A DNA stretch of 64,000 bases from an uncultured Christensenella sp. (GTDB taxonomy: Bacteria > Bacillota > Clostridia > Christensenellales > Pumilibacteraceae), in NCBI GenBank assembly GCA_910577435.1, contig CAJTLV010000001.1, positions 245,333 through 309,332 of the forward strand, given 5' to 3'. Position numbers and translations under genes: made by a program. Position 1 is the first letter of the stretch, and the number at the start of each line of letters is the position of its first letter. Positions 45,401-54,600 of this stretch are shown here, in pieces. A model generated the notes under the pieces. That model did not search any database, was not told the DNA's origin, and saw only the letters and a list, made by a program, of their open reading frames with translations.

Positions 45401-46423
45401 TAAAAGCTGAGTACGTTTTACTGCCGCCTCAGAAGACGATCCGATTGCGTTCTTAATATCGTAAAGTTGACGCAAAAGCTCGCTTACGTCCAAGTTGACA
45501 GTACCGTTTGCGTCACCGCCCGCAACGGTAATCACTTGAGTGTGAGGCTGAACGGAGATGTTCTTTTCTCCGAGTGCCGCACTGAGAGCCTTGACCTCGT
45601 CTGCAAGTTTGGTAACGGTTTCATTATCGGCATTGCCGGCAACGCGTTTAAGCTCGGCAACGGCCTTGCCGAATTCGTCCGGCGAAGGGAGCTCTTCGAC
45701 CTTTTTCTTCAATTGCGCAATTTCATTCTGAACGCGAACATCGCCGTCCCGCGTTGCACGCAAAACAGCCTCGTTTATAGAAAGCAATTTCTCGAAATCG
45801 AGTTGCTTACCGCCCTCAACGCCGAGCCGTTCCTGCGACTGTGCAGGAGGCAGCTCACCTTGAGGGCTTGATGCGTTTTTTAGTAAATCCTCGATCTTAT
45901 CTTGTAAACGCTTGATCTCGGCATTGTACTGTGATTCGGCGAATTTTTGATCGCGCGCCATATCATCTTTAATGCGAGCGATTTCTTTCTGCATTTCGAG
46001 ACTGCTTTGGTTTTTTGCAAGCTCGTCGCGCAGACGCGAAATCTCGTTGTACATAACAACCTCGCTGCCGGCGGGCGGAGCGGAAGGCTGATACACGTAT
46101 TGCGGCGGCGGAGACATAGGGGGCATCGGCTGCTGCTGAACGACAGTCGACGGCGCGGCCATACCGCGCTTTATTTCGGCTATTTCGTCGAGAACCTTAT
46201 TCAGACGGTCGTCGTAATAATCGTCGTTGTAACCGTCATCGTATTCTTCCTCTTCTTCGTCATAGTCGTCATATCCATCGTCGTAATCGTCTTCTTCATC
46301 GTAATCATCGTATTCCTCGTCTTCGGAGTCGTCTTCATACTCCTCGTCGCGCTCAATGACTTCCTCTTCGACGATTTCGTCGTCTCCGTCAAGCGTAAGA
46401 GAGAACTTGTCTTCGTTTTCCAT
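39470..46423 (-). CDS. giant soluble coiled-coil protein with acidic head and basic linker (2317 residues)
   Basis: I do not recognise the family. Residues 1-75 are extremely acidic (for example EEYEDDSEDEEYDDYDEEDD). A short proline-rich segment near 100-125 follows, then about 2000 residues of mostly continuous heptad coiled coil with recurring phrases such as EIAxLRDE and LDEIxxLR. Residues of about 2135-2180 are a Lys/Ser-rich linker (GTSKSGSKSGSKSGSKKK). The last 130 residues form a separate helical domain with two similar segments, ANKLVIDQLVEQL and ANKLVVNKLRDRL. There is no signal peptide or membrane helix, so it is cytoplasmic. GAGGAA precedes the ATG. It probably shares a transcript with the two giants upstream. 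Confidence 0.85.
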   Translation of the reverse strand: MENEDKFSLTLDGDDEIVEEEVIERDEEYEDDSEDEEYDDYDEEDDYDDGYDDYDEEEEEYDDGYNDDYYDDRLNKVLDEIAEIKRGMAAPSTVVQQQPMPPMSPPPQYVYQPSAPPAGSEVVMYNEISRLRDELAKNQSSLEMQKEIARIKDDMARDQKFAESQYNAEIKRLQDKIEDLLKNASSPQGELPPAQSQERLGVEGGKQLDFEKLLSINEAVLRATRDGDVRVQNEIAQLKKKVEELPSPDEFGKAVAELKRVAGNADNETVTKLADEVKALSAALGEKNISVQPHTQVITVAGGDANGTVNLDVSELLRQLYDIKNAIGSSSEAAVKRTQLLLELLGDYRKLDFDIHAQNVTLKDKLSAVYGFGKKLNESNEPDTIDLIDATNKLIGDIADTPLSRSVFADLVSYGSETGAVQIAPSMRDGMEHYFGVSEKLISASADKITEFLPDLVAAKNSLEGNRKEKENADAVGEITTALLEEKRNDKAIAELVSHICALKISDIISLPLIDKPNNYKPSNPMAEDSLFVKLSELKAAIEQNAAKQAEEKVAEEKAHEEKPVEENSEKQEKTGEAPAPKAEEAHTESDSSASVAAVLDAVDGLRASLETATSQPDISAALEELRSDYLEISEKLIAISEKIAEPVTVVPTKTETPSETVTSVFSDDDRQKMIDDLDYIHGKLDDYGAFITQIGDLRNDILNISNTIDFTEQFNSQLTEITAQFDKLYEDLSNVIIETEANIINRIGESAGDTGAFADTLELAKADILADNQITRDDLQTTRDLVVSMNDIIDAMKIDILADTQTIKDSLLLVGDNAALGDAIEQLRADLSSFADLTAANVDASTADRQRIIDDIAYLREQAEQAAAEREQVESVRDEIPADAPEIEKIYAYLDEITARISALSTVSDDVASAKDGVSAAIDGINNVNNGVANIAGGVDETLGLVRPLSDDIVGVREDVAAVREDLAGARDASVAALDALAPISEQLNAIIDRLDAAAASDVESDEDRQTAGAYGEEIEEIRDGINTVLDTLPLMPQNDDLIAARDNTYSILDTLTVMSQNDDIAVMRDNVAAILESVNALADSIHGESNGDGDTLFDAVAGIRADTDALLGSIPESLAEDITVVRDNTGAILDSVASLTQAQDDIAYIRQKLDGGDVGAQEDDGIAALAGDIGAVIEKLEAFEQTANSNKQDIIDAVAGIREEIHINELDGTISAAGIDDETRDTLVTEISEIRERLASIESVTQSITDYNATALDGINAQLADLQAALAENNGVSGEQASSDIAESIEQIKIMLQPTEMLNGLVADVEDIRARLDGEDVDYADGDIAETSSESLQAIIDELSVIKERIDAESEYDTVAEILSLRDDIKASRIVDQNEVSGELEAIKNELAAISSGNLLDEVRALREDVAAISVGGEPVPTDGEINLVLNEIVSLRDEVFALKDEVLNVTAVQEESGDPTETVDSTDNINIILDELTALRADQGAITDNIDELKDIISRRTTLAGEAADATETASGELNVVLNEIIDIKNGIEHVDELIPVERLDAITAQVDELRAMIESLGGVAQSEEPGAGIAELKEAIDNMASELSAVDVAEFADRLDEINDAIAELRIAQPTVTEGGESVAPIADDAVSGLYAEIDEIKTAISALAPVDVSGEIAELRAELQALRAENEQLRQNNSVDLAGEIASLRDAVHDMMLASAPTQTENGDTSYAALIEEIRELKDQIATVGTQQPQPAVLDDGMMRGIRDALAAHVDTALPLSEELGEIRDEIAQLRSLTTVTAESGNSAEVAAMRDEIAEIRQMLTSPENLYGLAEDVTTIRADVQTLKDEPDLGVINEILALRDEFQALREQIEDVKRIAGETDRAADDAILAEVQSLRDQLFAISMANVNDARSGETNYESYNNIILDEISSLHDQIDAAGSSEEIRALSDELAQIRAVLDDRDGMYDALAERVTKLGADATNTKILEELDSLRTELANQRDADLTTLNFMSEMAHLLERQNSYIAQNTGTKIAGEIESLKAELASTDSVAEEVAKLREMISRPGVTTSDNDAILSELADLREELGREKPSKENELILDEIARLRNEVTALAEHRSESDVAASDDELSDSLSDLKNQLNEIAGIVEPEKKPAAKTATKKRSTSKSGTSKSGSKSGSKSGSKKKSASGNRSKKPATKRNETAATDTASVTAHTVQLGVADDDIAKRISAEVEKMTAVDDLALNPRLHADDVADQLDKLAQQVANKLVIDQLVEQLAENGVTDERVEEILRELPEELTTVAIDESSERVRQLANKLVVNKLRDRLIGSDDDEE

Positions 46424-46553
46424 AAAATGTTCCTCGCATTTTGTATTGTTCGATTATGTTGCGGCTCACGCCGATCTTAACTGTACTGCCCCGCGATGTA
46501 ACCGAGCGCACACGTGTGCAGTTATAGTATCTGCACCTGTGCCGCTATTATTA
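46424..46553 (-). other. spacer between the second and third giant genes with inverted repeats
   Basis: Contains the perfect palindrome GCACACGTGTGC (46508-46519) and a second inverted repeat TGCAG...CTGCA just beside it. No convincing terminator or promoter is seen, so the third giant gene may be read from the upstream promoter, with possible processing here. Confidence 0.4.
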
Positions 46554-49500
46554 CTATCTCTTTGCGGGCGGTCTGGGCGCAGGTCTGCGCGCGCCGGTAG
46601 GACGTGCGCCGGACGACGGCCTTGCGGCAGGTCTACTCGCGCCCGCAGGACGTGCACCGCGCGCCGCAGGACGGGCGCCTGCACGCGAACCGGACGGTCT
46701 CGCGCCGGGACGACGCGCGCCCGGTCGTCTCGCTCCCGCTTTCTTCTTCGGAATGCGGTTGACGCGCTCGGTAACTTTTTTGACGACGCGCTTCGGCTTT
46801 TTCGCGTTCTCGGCTTTGAGCGTAGCGATCTCGCCGGCATGCTGAATGTCGTCCATCGTCTTGTTGTAGAAATCCATAAGTTCGGAAGAACCGCGTTCGT
46901 CCTCGTCGAAGCTGAGTTGGAACGTATACAGCTGTTCGCGAAGGTTCTTGGCGTCCTCTTCGCCCTTCACGTCTTTCATTCTGTCGCGGAAGTTGATTAT
47001 GCGCTCCTTGCGCGCCGCAACTTTCTTGGCGATCGCTTCTCTGCGTTCCGCTTCGACACGTTCGCGTTCCGCCTCTGCCAATTGGCGCTCAGTCTCCTCG
47101 CGGCGGACGCGTTCCGCCTCTTCTTCGGCACGGCGGCGCATTTCGTCAAGTTCTTCCTGAGCCTTGCGCTTTGCCTCTTCGGCTTCGGCGAGTGCCGCTT
47201 CTTCGGCCTCGCGACGTGCGTTCTCGGCAGACTCCTCCGCCTCGCGACGTGCATTTTCGGCGGCTTCTTCCGCTTCGCGACGTGCGTTCTCTGCCGCTTC
47301 TTCGGCCTCGCGACGTGCGTTCTCGGCGGCTTCTTCCGCTTCGCGACGGGCATTTTCGGCAGCCTCTTCGGCCTCGCGACGCGCATTTTCCGCCATCTCT
47401 TCTGCTTCGCGACGCGCGTTCTCGGCGGACTCGGCCTCCAACCGCGCTTTTTCTTCCGCTTCCAACCGCGCGGCTTCGGCTTCGGCTATTGCCTCTTGCG
47501 CCTTGCGTTCCGCTTCGGCTTTCGCATCTTCGGCTTCGCGGGCAGCGTCCTGACGCGCCTTTTCGGCGGCTTCCTCAGCCATCTGCGCCACAAGGCGAGC
47601 CTGTTCCGCTTCCGCCTTTTGTTTTTCGAGCTGTTTCTTGTAATTCTCTGCCTCGATCTTCTTTTGGTCTTGGCTGATTACGCCGCTGCCAGAAGTAATA
47701 AGGTCGATGGGATTGGTATTGTCTACAAGAGCGTCGTAGCGCGCGCACGCGGACTTGAATTCCTCGTTGGCTTCGTCGAGCGCGGTCTTCGCTTCTTCGA
47801 GCTTGCCGTCGTACTCGCTCTGCGCTTCCATTTTGCGCTTCGTACCTTCGACATTTGCCTGTTTGAGTTTCTCTTTTAGTTCCTCGATCTTATCGGACTT
47901 ATCGCCTTGATCGACCATAAGCATAAGTTTCTCGTCGTCGCCCGCCGTTTCCATTTGAGCATTGATAGCATCGAGTTCGGCTTGCGCTTCCGCAATCGCG
48001 TCCTCGATATCTTTGAGCCCTGCGGCGATATCCATAGCGACCATCGTAACGTCGGCAGACGACGCGGACAAGTCATCGTAAAGCGCATGGGCTTCGGCAA
48101 CGCGTTGTTCCGCAGCCGCACGATCGATCTCACGCTCGCCTTTCAAGTGGTCAAGCTCTATATTGCCGATAACGAGATCTTCTGCGGTGATAACTTCTTC
48201 CAACGGAATCTCGTTCTTTTCGACATAATCGTTTGCCTTACGGCGTTGCGCGTTGAACTCGATAGTGAGCTCGGATTTGCGCTTGGTCGACTTGGTGACC
48301 TCTTTCTCGATCTCCGACAAACGTGCGTTCGCATCCGAAATACGCGTATTGAGATCGTTGATGATGTCGAAATCGTTCGCGCCGAGTATCTGCGATTTTG
48401 CCGCCGCGACATCCGACTTGAGCGCGTCGCGCTCTTTTTCGAGCTGCGCCATTGCTCTTTCCAACTGCTTCAACTCGAAGTCTGTAGTATTGACGTCGAC
48501 AAGCAACGGGGACAAGACCTCCACCTTTGCGTCGAGTTCCTGACGCGCCTTGACCTTAGCCAAACGAATCTGATAAGCCTCGAACTCTGCTCTTGCCTTT
48601 TCGAGTTGCTTGGACAGATCCTGTTCTTCCCCGTCCTTTTGAACCTTAGTATCGTCGAGTTTGGACTTGATCCCGCTAAGCGAATCGCCGCCGTTGAGCA
48701 ACGTTTCGAGTTCGGCGCGAAGAGCCGCAAGTTCGTCGAGGTTCCGCGCTTTCTTCTCTTCTTTAATGCCGATATCTCGTTTGATTCTGTCCTTATCCTT
48801 CTGCTTGACAGACGCAAGGCTGAATTCGAGTTCTTCGATGTCCTTGCCGAACTGCTCGTCAGCCGCTTCCGCATTGGCGATACGCTCGCGCAATTCGTCT
48901 GCGGCGCCGGTATTCTTGTCGAGCTCGGACTGAACGTTATCGAGTCTGCGACCGAGTTCTTCAAGTTCTTTGAGTACGATCGCGTAACGTTTTTCGAGGT
49001 CTTTGAAATTGCTTTCTTCCGGCGAAAGGTCTTCGATACGCTCTGCGGCAAACTCGTCGGGAGCGGGTTCCTGTTCCGGGGTATACAACGGCGAATCGGG
49101 ATCGAAGTTGAGTATAAACGCTTCGGCTTGCGGCGCGGGTTCGGACATACGCGGCGCGCTCGGCGTCGACATAGCTTCCGCTTTCTGCACCTCGCTTTCG
49201 CTCATTATCGCCTCGTCCATAGGCATAGGCGAATTGTAGCGTTCGATTATGCGCTTCTTCTCCTTTTCGAGTTCGCGCGCCTGCAATTCTTTCGACTTGA
49301 AGAACGTGCGGCGAACCATACCTTTCGGCTCGTACTTCTCGGTGAATATGCGTTCCAACAATTCCTCATCGGTGATGTATTTCGCGATGAGCGCTTCGAT
49401 ATCTTCGCCGGGTTCGCTTCCGGGCGTCGACATTGCGGGAGCGGAACCGGGCGTCGACATTGTAGGCGGAGGCGTCGTATCGCCTGCCCCTGCGCCCAAT

Positions 49501-51677
49501 GCAAGCATATTGGGATCGGGTGCGACAGTGGAAGTAGCTCCCGCGCCGAGCAACATCTGTCCGCTCGCCTGAGAAATGGCCTGCGATGCAGCCATACGCT
49601 GTTGTGCCTGAGTTGCCGCAATCGTCGAGTTGAGCTTGATGATGTACGACGAAACGGGCGCCATAGTCGAATTTTCTTCTTGTCTGCGCTTGGATATGGC
49701 GCGAATAAACATCCACACGATGAACAGTATAATCGCTATACCGCCTATGCAAATGCCTATAATGATAAGTATTGCCTGCCAATCCTCGAACTGACGCCAG
49801 AAACTTCCCGCGTTAATATCGATATTGAACTCGCGCGACGTCAGATATATCGTTCTTCCGTCGCTGTTTGTGAACTCCATCCACACCGTAGTCACAGCCT
49901 GACCGTCGATCTTGTCGACCATCGGCGTGAGGGTGACGGTGTTGTCGGAATGAAGTTTTGCGTCGAGATACTCTGTATTCGACTGAATATCAGTCAACTG
50001 ATAACCGTCGTTAAGCAGCTCGTAGAACGGCGAGTTTGCCGAGAAAATGTTATATGTGACCTTTTTCTTGCCGGCAATGGAATCGATTACGACGGTATAC
50101 GAACCGTAACCCGTTATCGAAACGGACGCGGGTTTTATTGCGATATTATCGTCGCCCTTCGCAGTAAAATACTGCACGTTGAAGTTGAGCGTGAAGTTAC
50201 CGTTGGATTTTGCGGTGATCCTTATCTTGAACGGACGGTATGCGTCCTCGCCCTCCGGTATTTCAATGCTGTAATCGTTGCTGGTGAGCCAAGCCTGCTT
50301 GTCGTCGTCGGTAAAGCTGAAACACAACGAGCGTCCCCAGTTATCGGGATCGCTCTCGCCGTCGCCGTTACCGGGATATGAATATTCGATAAGATCGTCT
50401 GCACGGATGATTACCGAATTGTAACCGGTCACTTCGGTGTCGGCGGCGTCCGAGCCGTCGCTGTTCTTTGTAAATTTGAGCGTTTTCAAATCGCGTGTGT
50501 ACGGCGCGGTAACGTCGAGACGCAAGAGCTCCGCAGAAATCTGCTTATTGAGCGGCTTGTTGGGATAAAATACCGTCGGGATTATTATGGTATAAGATGT
50601 ATTGCCCGTTATCTCCTGGAACGTGACCGAAACATTGTGCGTCTCGCTCCAAAATTTCTTTATCTTTTCCGATTCGGGAAGTCCCGTATATTTGTTGCAA
50701 CTTGTGATAGCCGACGAAGTGATCTTGACGTCGACAGTCGCCGACGGGGGTATGCGCGTCGACGAAGTCGGATCGCTGCACACCGCAGTGGAAAAAGCGT
50801 TTGCCATATCCGCAAACGATACGCTCGTAATGCGGAAGTTGGATACCGACGATATGCCCCACTTTTTGTCGGTTGTACCCATTACGATGGGCGTGGAGTA
50901 ATCGACGTCATTTCCGTTCGCCTTGCAGTAAAGCGCGCGGTTTTGCAGGTATTTATCCAAGCTGATCGTCAGCTGTGTGTTGTTATACACCTGCATAATC
51001 TCGGTATGCTTTCCGTCGACGTGAGTAACGCTATCTTCCTCTACGTAAGAGGCATTAAGAACGCCGCCGACCAAAATCTTTTTGTCATTGCCGGCGATGG
51101 ACGTCCACGCGCCGCCCGTACTGCCGAGATGTACGAATGTGTTAGAAACGTTTGCCGAGCAGTAAGCCGTTATCTCCGCGCCAGTCGACACATTTTTGAG
51201 AAGAACGGAAAAGCGTCCGCCGCGCGCAGTAGTGACTTTGAGCGCAGTGACGATTATATCCGAATACCCCTCCCTTTCGTCGCCGTTAGTGGGAGTTACG
51301 CTTACGGCGGTGCTGGTGTTTTGGACTGCGAAAATTTTGTAATCGGACGAATTGATGCCCGTAACGCTCGTCTCGTTAGCCACATACGAATCGACGATCG
51401 CGTTTCTGTTAATAGTACGAACGCGCAAATTCAAATCGTTATTCGTGCCGAAAACATTGATATTGCTGTCAAGTACGGACGTATCGTAACGCGAATCTCT
51501 GCCGTTCAGGTTGAGATTTATCGTCATATGCGTCTTTATCGTACTGCTACCCGCGTCGTTGCCTTCCGCACTCGCGGCTCGCGGAGACAGCGCGCAAACG
51601 AGCGCGGCGACTACCGCCAAAACAACAATAACGGCTATCGAAATTATGTTTCTTTTCTTTAATTGTACTCTTTGCAT
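46554..51677 (-). CDS. giant type I membrane protein with cytoplasmic coiled coil and basic tail (1707 residues)
   Basis: I do not recognise the family. A signal peptide (about residues 1-37, ending PRAASAEG) leads to an extracytoplasmic region of about 590 residues that looks beta-rich. A single membrane helix at about 632-660 (AILIIIGICIGGIAIILFIV) is followed by basic stop-transfer residues. The cytoplasmic part has a flexible Pro/Ser/Met-rich segment, then coiled coil from about 885 to 1560, including seven 11-residue repeats. The tail from about 1625 is strongly basic, rich in Arg, Pro, Gly and Ala (ARRPGARRPGARPSGSRAGA). I start at 51677 behind AGGGGTG; a GTG at 51686 is the alternative. 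It begins 12 bases after the stop of the RCC1-like giant. Confidence 0.85.
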   Translation of the reverse strand: MQRVQLKKRNIISIAVIVVLAVVAALVCALSPRAASAEGNDAGSSTIKTHMTINLNLNGRDSRYDTSVLDSNINVFGTNNDLNLRVRTINRNAIVDSYVANETSVTGINSSDYKIFAVQNTSTAVSVTPTNGDEREGYSDIIVTALKVTTARGGRFSVLLKNVSTGAEITAYCSANVSNTFVHLGSTGGAWTSIAGNDKKILVGGVLNASYVEEDSVTHVDGKHTEIMQVYNNTQLTISLDKYLQNRALYCKANGNDVDYSTPIVMGTTDKKWGISSVSNFRITSVSFADMANAFSTAVCSDPTSSTRIPPSATVDVKITSSAITSCNKYTGLPESEKIKKFWSETHNVSVTFQEITGNTSYTIIIPTVFYPNKPLNKQISAELLRLDVTAPYTRDLKTLKFTKNSDGSDAADTEVTGYNSVIIRADDLIEYSYPGNGDGESDPDNWGRSLCFSFTDDDKQAWLTSNDYSIEIPEGEDAYRPFKIRITAKSNGNFTLNFNVQYFTAKGDDNIAIKPASVSITGYGSYTVVIDSIAGKKKVTYNIFSANSPFYELLNDGYQLTDIQSNTEYLDAKLHSDNTVTLTPMVDKIDGQAVTTVWMEFTNSDGRTIYLTSREFNIDINAGSFWRQFEDWQAILIIIGICIGGIAIILFIVWMFIRAISKRRQEENSTMAPVSSYIIKLNSTIAATQAQQRMAASQAISQASGQMLLGAGATSTVAPDPNMLALGAGAGDTTPPPTMSTPGSAPAMSTPGSEPGEDIEALIAKYITDEELLERIFTEKYEPKGMVRRTFFKSKELQARELEKEKKRIIERYNSPMPMDEAIMSESEVQKAEAMSTPSAPRMSEPAPQAEAFILNFDPDSPLYTPEQEPAPDEFAAERIEDLSPEESNFKDLEKRYAIVLKELEELGRRLDNVQSELDKNTGAADELRERIANAEAADEQFGKDIEELEFSLASVKQKDKDRIKRDIGIKEEKKARNLDELAALRAELETLLNGGDSLSGIKSKLDDTKVQKDGEEQDLSKQLEKARAEFEAYQIRLAKVKARQELDAKVEVLSPLLVDVNTTDFELKQLERAMAQLEKERDALKSDVAAAKSQILGANDFDIINDLNTRISDANARLSEIEKEVTKSTKRKSELTIEFNAQRRKANDYVEKNEIPLEEVITAEDLVIGNIELDHLKGEREIDRAAAEQRVAEAHALYDDLSASSADVTMVAMDIAAGLKDIEDAIAEAQAELDAINAQMETAGDDEKLMLMVDQGDKSDKIEELKEKLKQANVEGTKRKMEAQSEYDGKLEEAKTALDEANEEFKSACARYDALVDNTNPIDLITSGSGVISQDQKKIEAENYKKQLEKQKAEAEQARLVAQMAEEAAEKARQDAAREAEDAKAEAERKAQEAIAEAEAARLEAEEKARLEAESAENARREAEEMAENARREAEEAAENARREAEEAAENARREAEEAAENARREAEEAAENARREAEESAENARREAEEAALAEAEEAKRKAQEELDEMRRRAEEEAERVRREETERQLAEAERERVEAERREAIAKKVAARKERIINFRDRMKDVKGEEDAKNLREQLYTFQLSFDEDERGSSELMDFYNKTMDDIQHAGEIATLKAENAKKPKRVVKKVTERVNRIPKKKAGARRPGARRPGARPSGSRAGARPAARGARPAGASRPAARPSSGARPTGARRPAPRPPAKR
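47200..47430. repeat. seven tandem 33-base repeats inside the second giant gene
   Basis: The core GCGACG recurs exactly every 33 bases at 47211, 47244, 47277, 47310, 47343, 47376 and 47409. Each unit encodes the 11-residue phrase AAENARREAEE or close variants. Differences are mainly at third codon positions, so the copies are held at protein level. Confidence 0.9.
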
Positions 51678-51689
51678 TTCGATCACCCC

Positions 51690-54600
51690 TTACATCGCCG
51701 ACCCGTTGTCAATGTCGGGCGCATCGAAGATAATCGCCTCGCCGTCGATCGGTTGCGCATCAAACGTATCGACAGGTGTGCCGAAGCCTTGATCGGGCGA
51801 AATAAAGCCGTCATCCGCGCCGAACGGCTGACCGTCCATAGGCATCGGATCGCCGAACGGCTGACCGTCAATAGGTCCGAATCCGACGGAGTTCACCGTC
51901 ATAGGCTCGCCGTTCTGCGCCGCGAGAACAGCCGCCTTCTTCGCCTCCAGCTCGGCCTTAAGCTCGGCAATAGACTTTTTGCCGCCTTTCTTCTTTTTCT
52001 TCGATTTTTTGTCCTTTCCGTCAAGCACCGAAGTCGAGAAATCGGCGCTTTCCAAAGTTACGCCCGAATCTCCCGCCCTGTCGCGTTTCATATCGCCGAA
52101 CATTTTGGCGTACTTCGGATCTTCCATCTTGAGCTTGGTTTTGACGATCTGCTCGCGCGTTGCCGAAGTCGTCTTGTTATGCACGCGGTCGCGCAGTTTA
52201 ATAAGCTCTTGATTGCGCTTGATAATTGCGCGCTGTTGCGCACGCTTGCGCCAGTATATTATCATTCTGATGAGGAACACAATAAACAGCACGCCGAACG
52301 ACGCAAAAAACGCTACGAGCCAGATAAGCGTGTAGTCGCTCTTTTCGAGCGTTGTCGATATTCCGTCGATAGAAATACGGAAAGAAAGTATCTGATTGAT
52401 ACCGCTGCTGTTAAAGTTCCGCGGAGTTACCGAAACGTTTATGGTAACAGGCTCGCCGCCCTCAGTGCCGTCTTTATCGGGCGTTTTGAGACGCGGGGTT
52501 ATCTCGATGTACTGATCGGTGGAATCGGTGCCGTAGTACATATAATCGGATGTCTTGGTGTCCGATTTTATAACGACTGCTTTATACTCTTCGGGCGACT
52601 CCTCGCCGATAAGTTCGAGAAGTTTGCGAACGGGAATATGCGCGACAAACCGTTCTTCGTCTTTGTCCGAACTGAGGCTGGTGCCGGTCGTATACCAATC
52701 GCTTGCATCGTCCGTCTGCGGCTTGGGATTTTTGAAGTCGATATAAACAGTATAAAGCCTGTTCTCGTCATCGGCTTCGTGTACGAAGCGCTTTGTGGAA
52801 ATCAAACGCTGACGCGTTTCGAGAATAGGCAATCCCGCCGCTCTGTACTCTTCGTAAGTAGAGAAACCGTAACCGGACGTGTTGACGAATCTCGTGTACA
52901 TATAGTACACTCCGGTCGTATCCAAAGCGTCCGAATTAAGCTCTATACGCAAGCGCAGTCTCGCGCCAGAATCCACGAAGCGGACACTGCGCACATAGCT
53001 GGGAAGTCCTGCGATAGGTTCGCCCGCCGCATCAGTGAAATACACGGCGTTGGGCAACACGTCGCCCAGATCTCCGCTGAGTATTCCGTAATTGCCGATG
53101 GCGGAATCGAAATAGTTGGCTTTATTCAACTCTTCGAGAAGATTGCTTACATACACGTAGGACACATCGCTCAACGTTATGTCGTCGTTTATCGAAGTGA
53201 GACCCGAAACGTTAAAGCCGAGCGTAATCAGCAAGCTCTCACCGAAAACCGTCACCTTAAACTGTACGACCGCAGTTCCCGACGATACGGGCGTTACTCT
53301 GACGGAAGTCGTCGTGGTGCCTGCCGATACGACAAGCACGGAAGTGTTGGTCGATATATAATCGGAAATAACAATGTTGTTTTGGTATCTAGTCGCGAGA
53401 TTTTCGCTTATAAGTCTGGCGTTGATAGCAGCCTCGTTATAGACGTTGCCGAGAACGTCTATTATCGAACTCGACGAAATCGTAAATTCTTTTTGCGCGG
53501 AAGTTTGTTCTTCCAAAGTGAAGCCGGCGATATCTTCGACATTAAACGTGAGATATATCTTCTCATCGTCGCCGAATGTAGCGGTGCTGTTATGGAAACG
53601 CTGAATAACAACCGTTATATACAGATTTTGCCGCGTTGTCGGAGCAATGCGAAGCTGAGTACCGGTAAGCGTTACGACGGTATTCGCGCTGTTCAGCTCA
53701 TCGGGGAACTGACTGTTAAAGCCCGAATAGTCTCGACCGTTGTTGTAAGCGAACGAGATGTTATTGCCTACGTATCCCCTGTTATCGTCGTTGATACCTA
53801 TGTAATCCGAAATCTCCAATATGCGTACGTCGCCTACCGCAATTCCGGTCAAATTCTCCGTATATTTATTTCTGATGACCGAACTGTCCTCGTTGGCGGC
53901 ATCGCCGTAAATAGCTTTACCGTCTTTCGAATACTTGGTTCTTAGACGTACCGAAGGCTGGGAGAATACAGACGCTACGTTTCTGTCCCAAAGTTTGGGA
54001 GCGGGAGCGGCGGTGCTGTCGACGGTAAGCACAAGGTTTCCGTTCTGTTCTACGTATCTGAACGTCGAATTTTCAATGACGCGCGCTTCGAGTTGCAAGT
54101 ACGGCGCGGTTCTGACCGTTTTATACGACGATACGCTGTTGGAAGAATATTCTATGCCCGTTCCCTCGTTGGTCTGCGCCCGCGCGGTGAACCGTACCGT
54201 ATCATATGCGAAAGTAACGGTCGTCGCATTTTTGCCGACGGCAACATTGATGCCGTAAAGACCGTATAGGTTCAAAAAGTCGGTGGAGATATGCGCAATG
54301 CGCTCGGAGTCGAATGTCAAGCCGCTGATTTCGACCGACACTGTGATGGGATTGTAAGAAACGCTGACTGCGTTCGAATTGGCTGTGCCCGACGTGTTGA
54401 GTGTAACCGCACCGTTATACAGTCTCAAAATGTCCGCATCGCGATCGGCGAATAAGACTTGGTACTCGTCGTTGTACTTCGCCACATCGGCGCCGAGATA
54501 GTAATTGAGATTGCCGTCGGCTACTTTGGTACTCGAAGGGAACGCGACATCCGAAAGACGCATTCGCCTTACAATCGCCTTGTATGCGTCGCTGCTCTTC

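Noticed and set aside
47200..47430. Regular 33-base repeats considered as a CRISPR array
   Set aside because: There are no spacers: units are contiguous, in frame, and code for a coiled coil.
47907..50381. Plus-strand open frame of 824 codons within the 1707-residue gene
   Set aside because: Antisense shadow of the coiled coil; low-complexity Phe/Arg/Leu product with no domain.
51663..53945. Plus-strand open frame of 760 codons within the RCC1-like giant
   Set aside because: Antisense shadow; no start site, and the sense frame has clear signal peptide, repeats and membrane helix.
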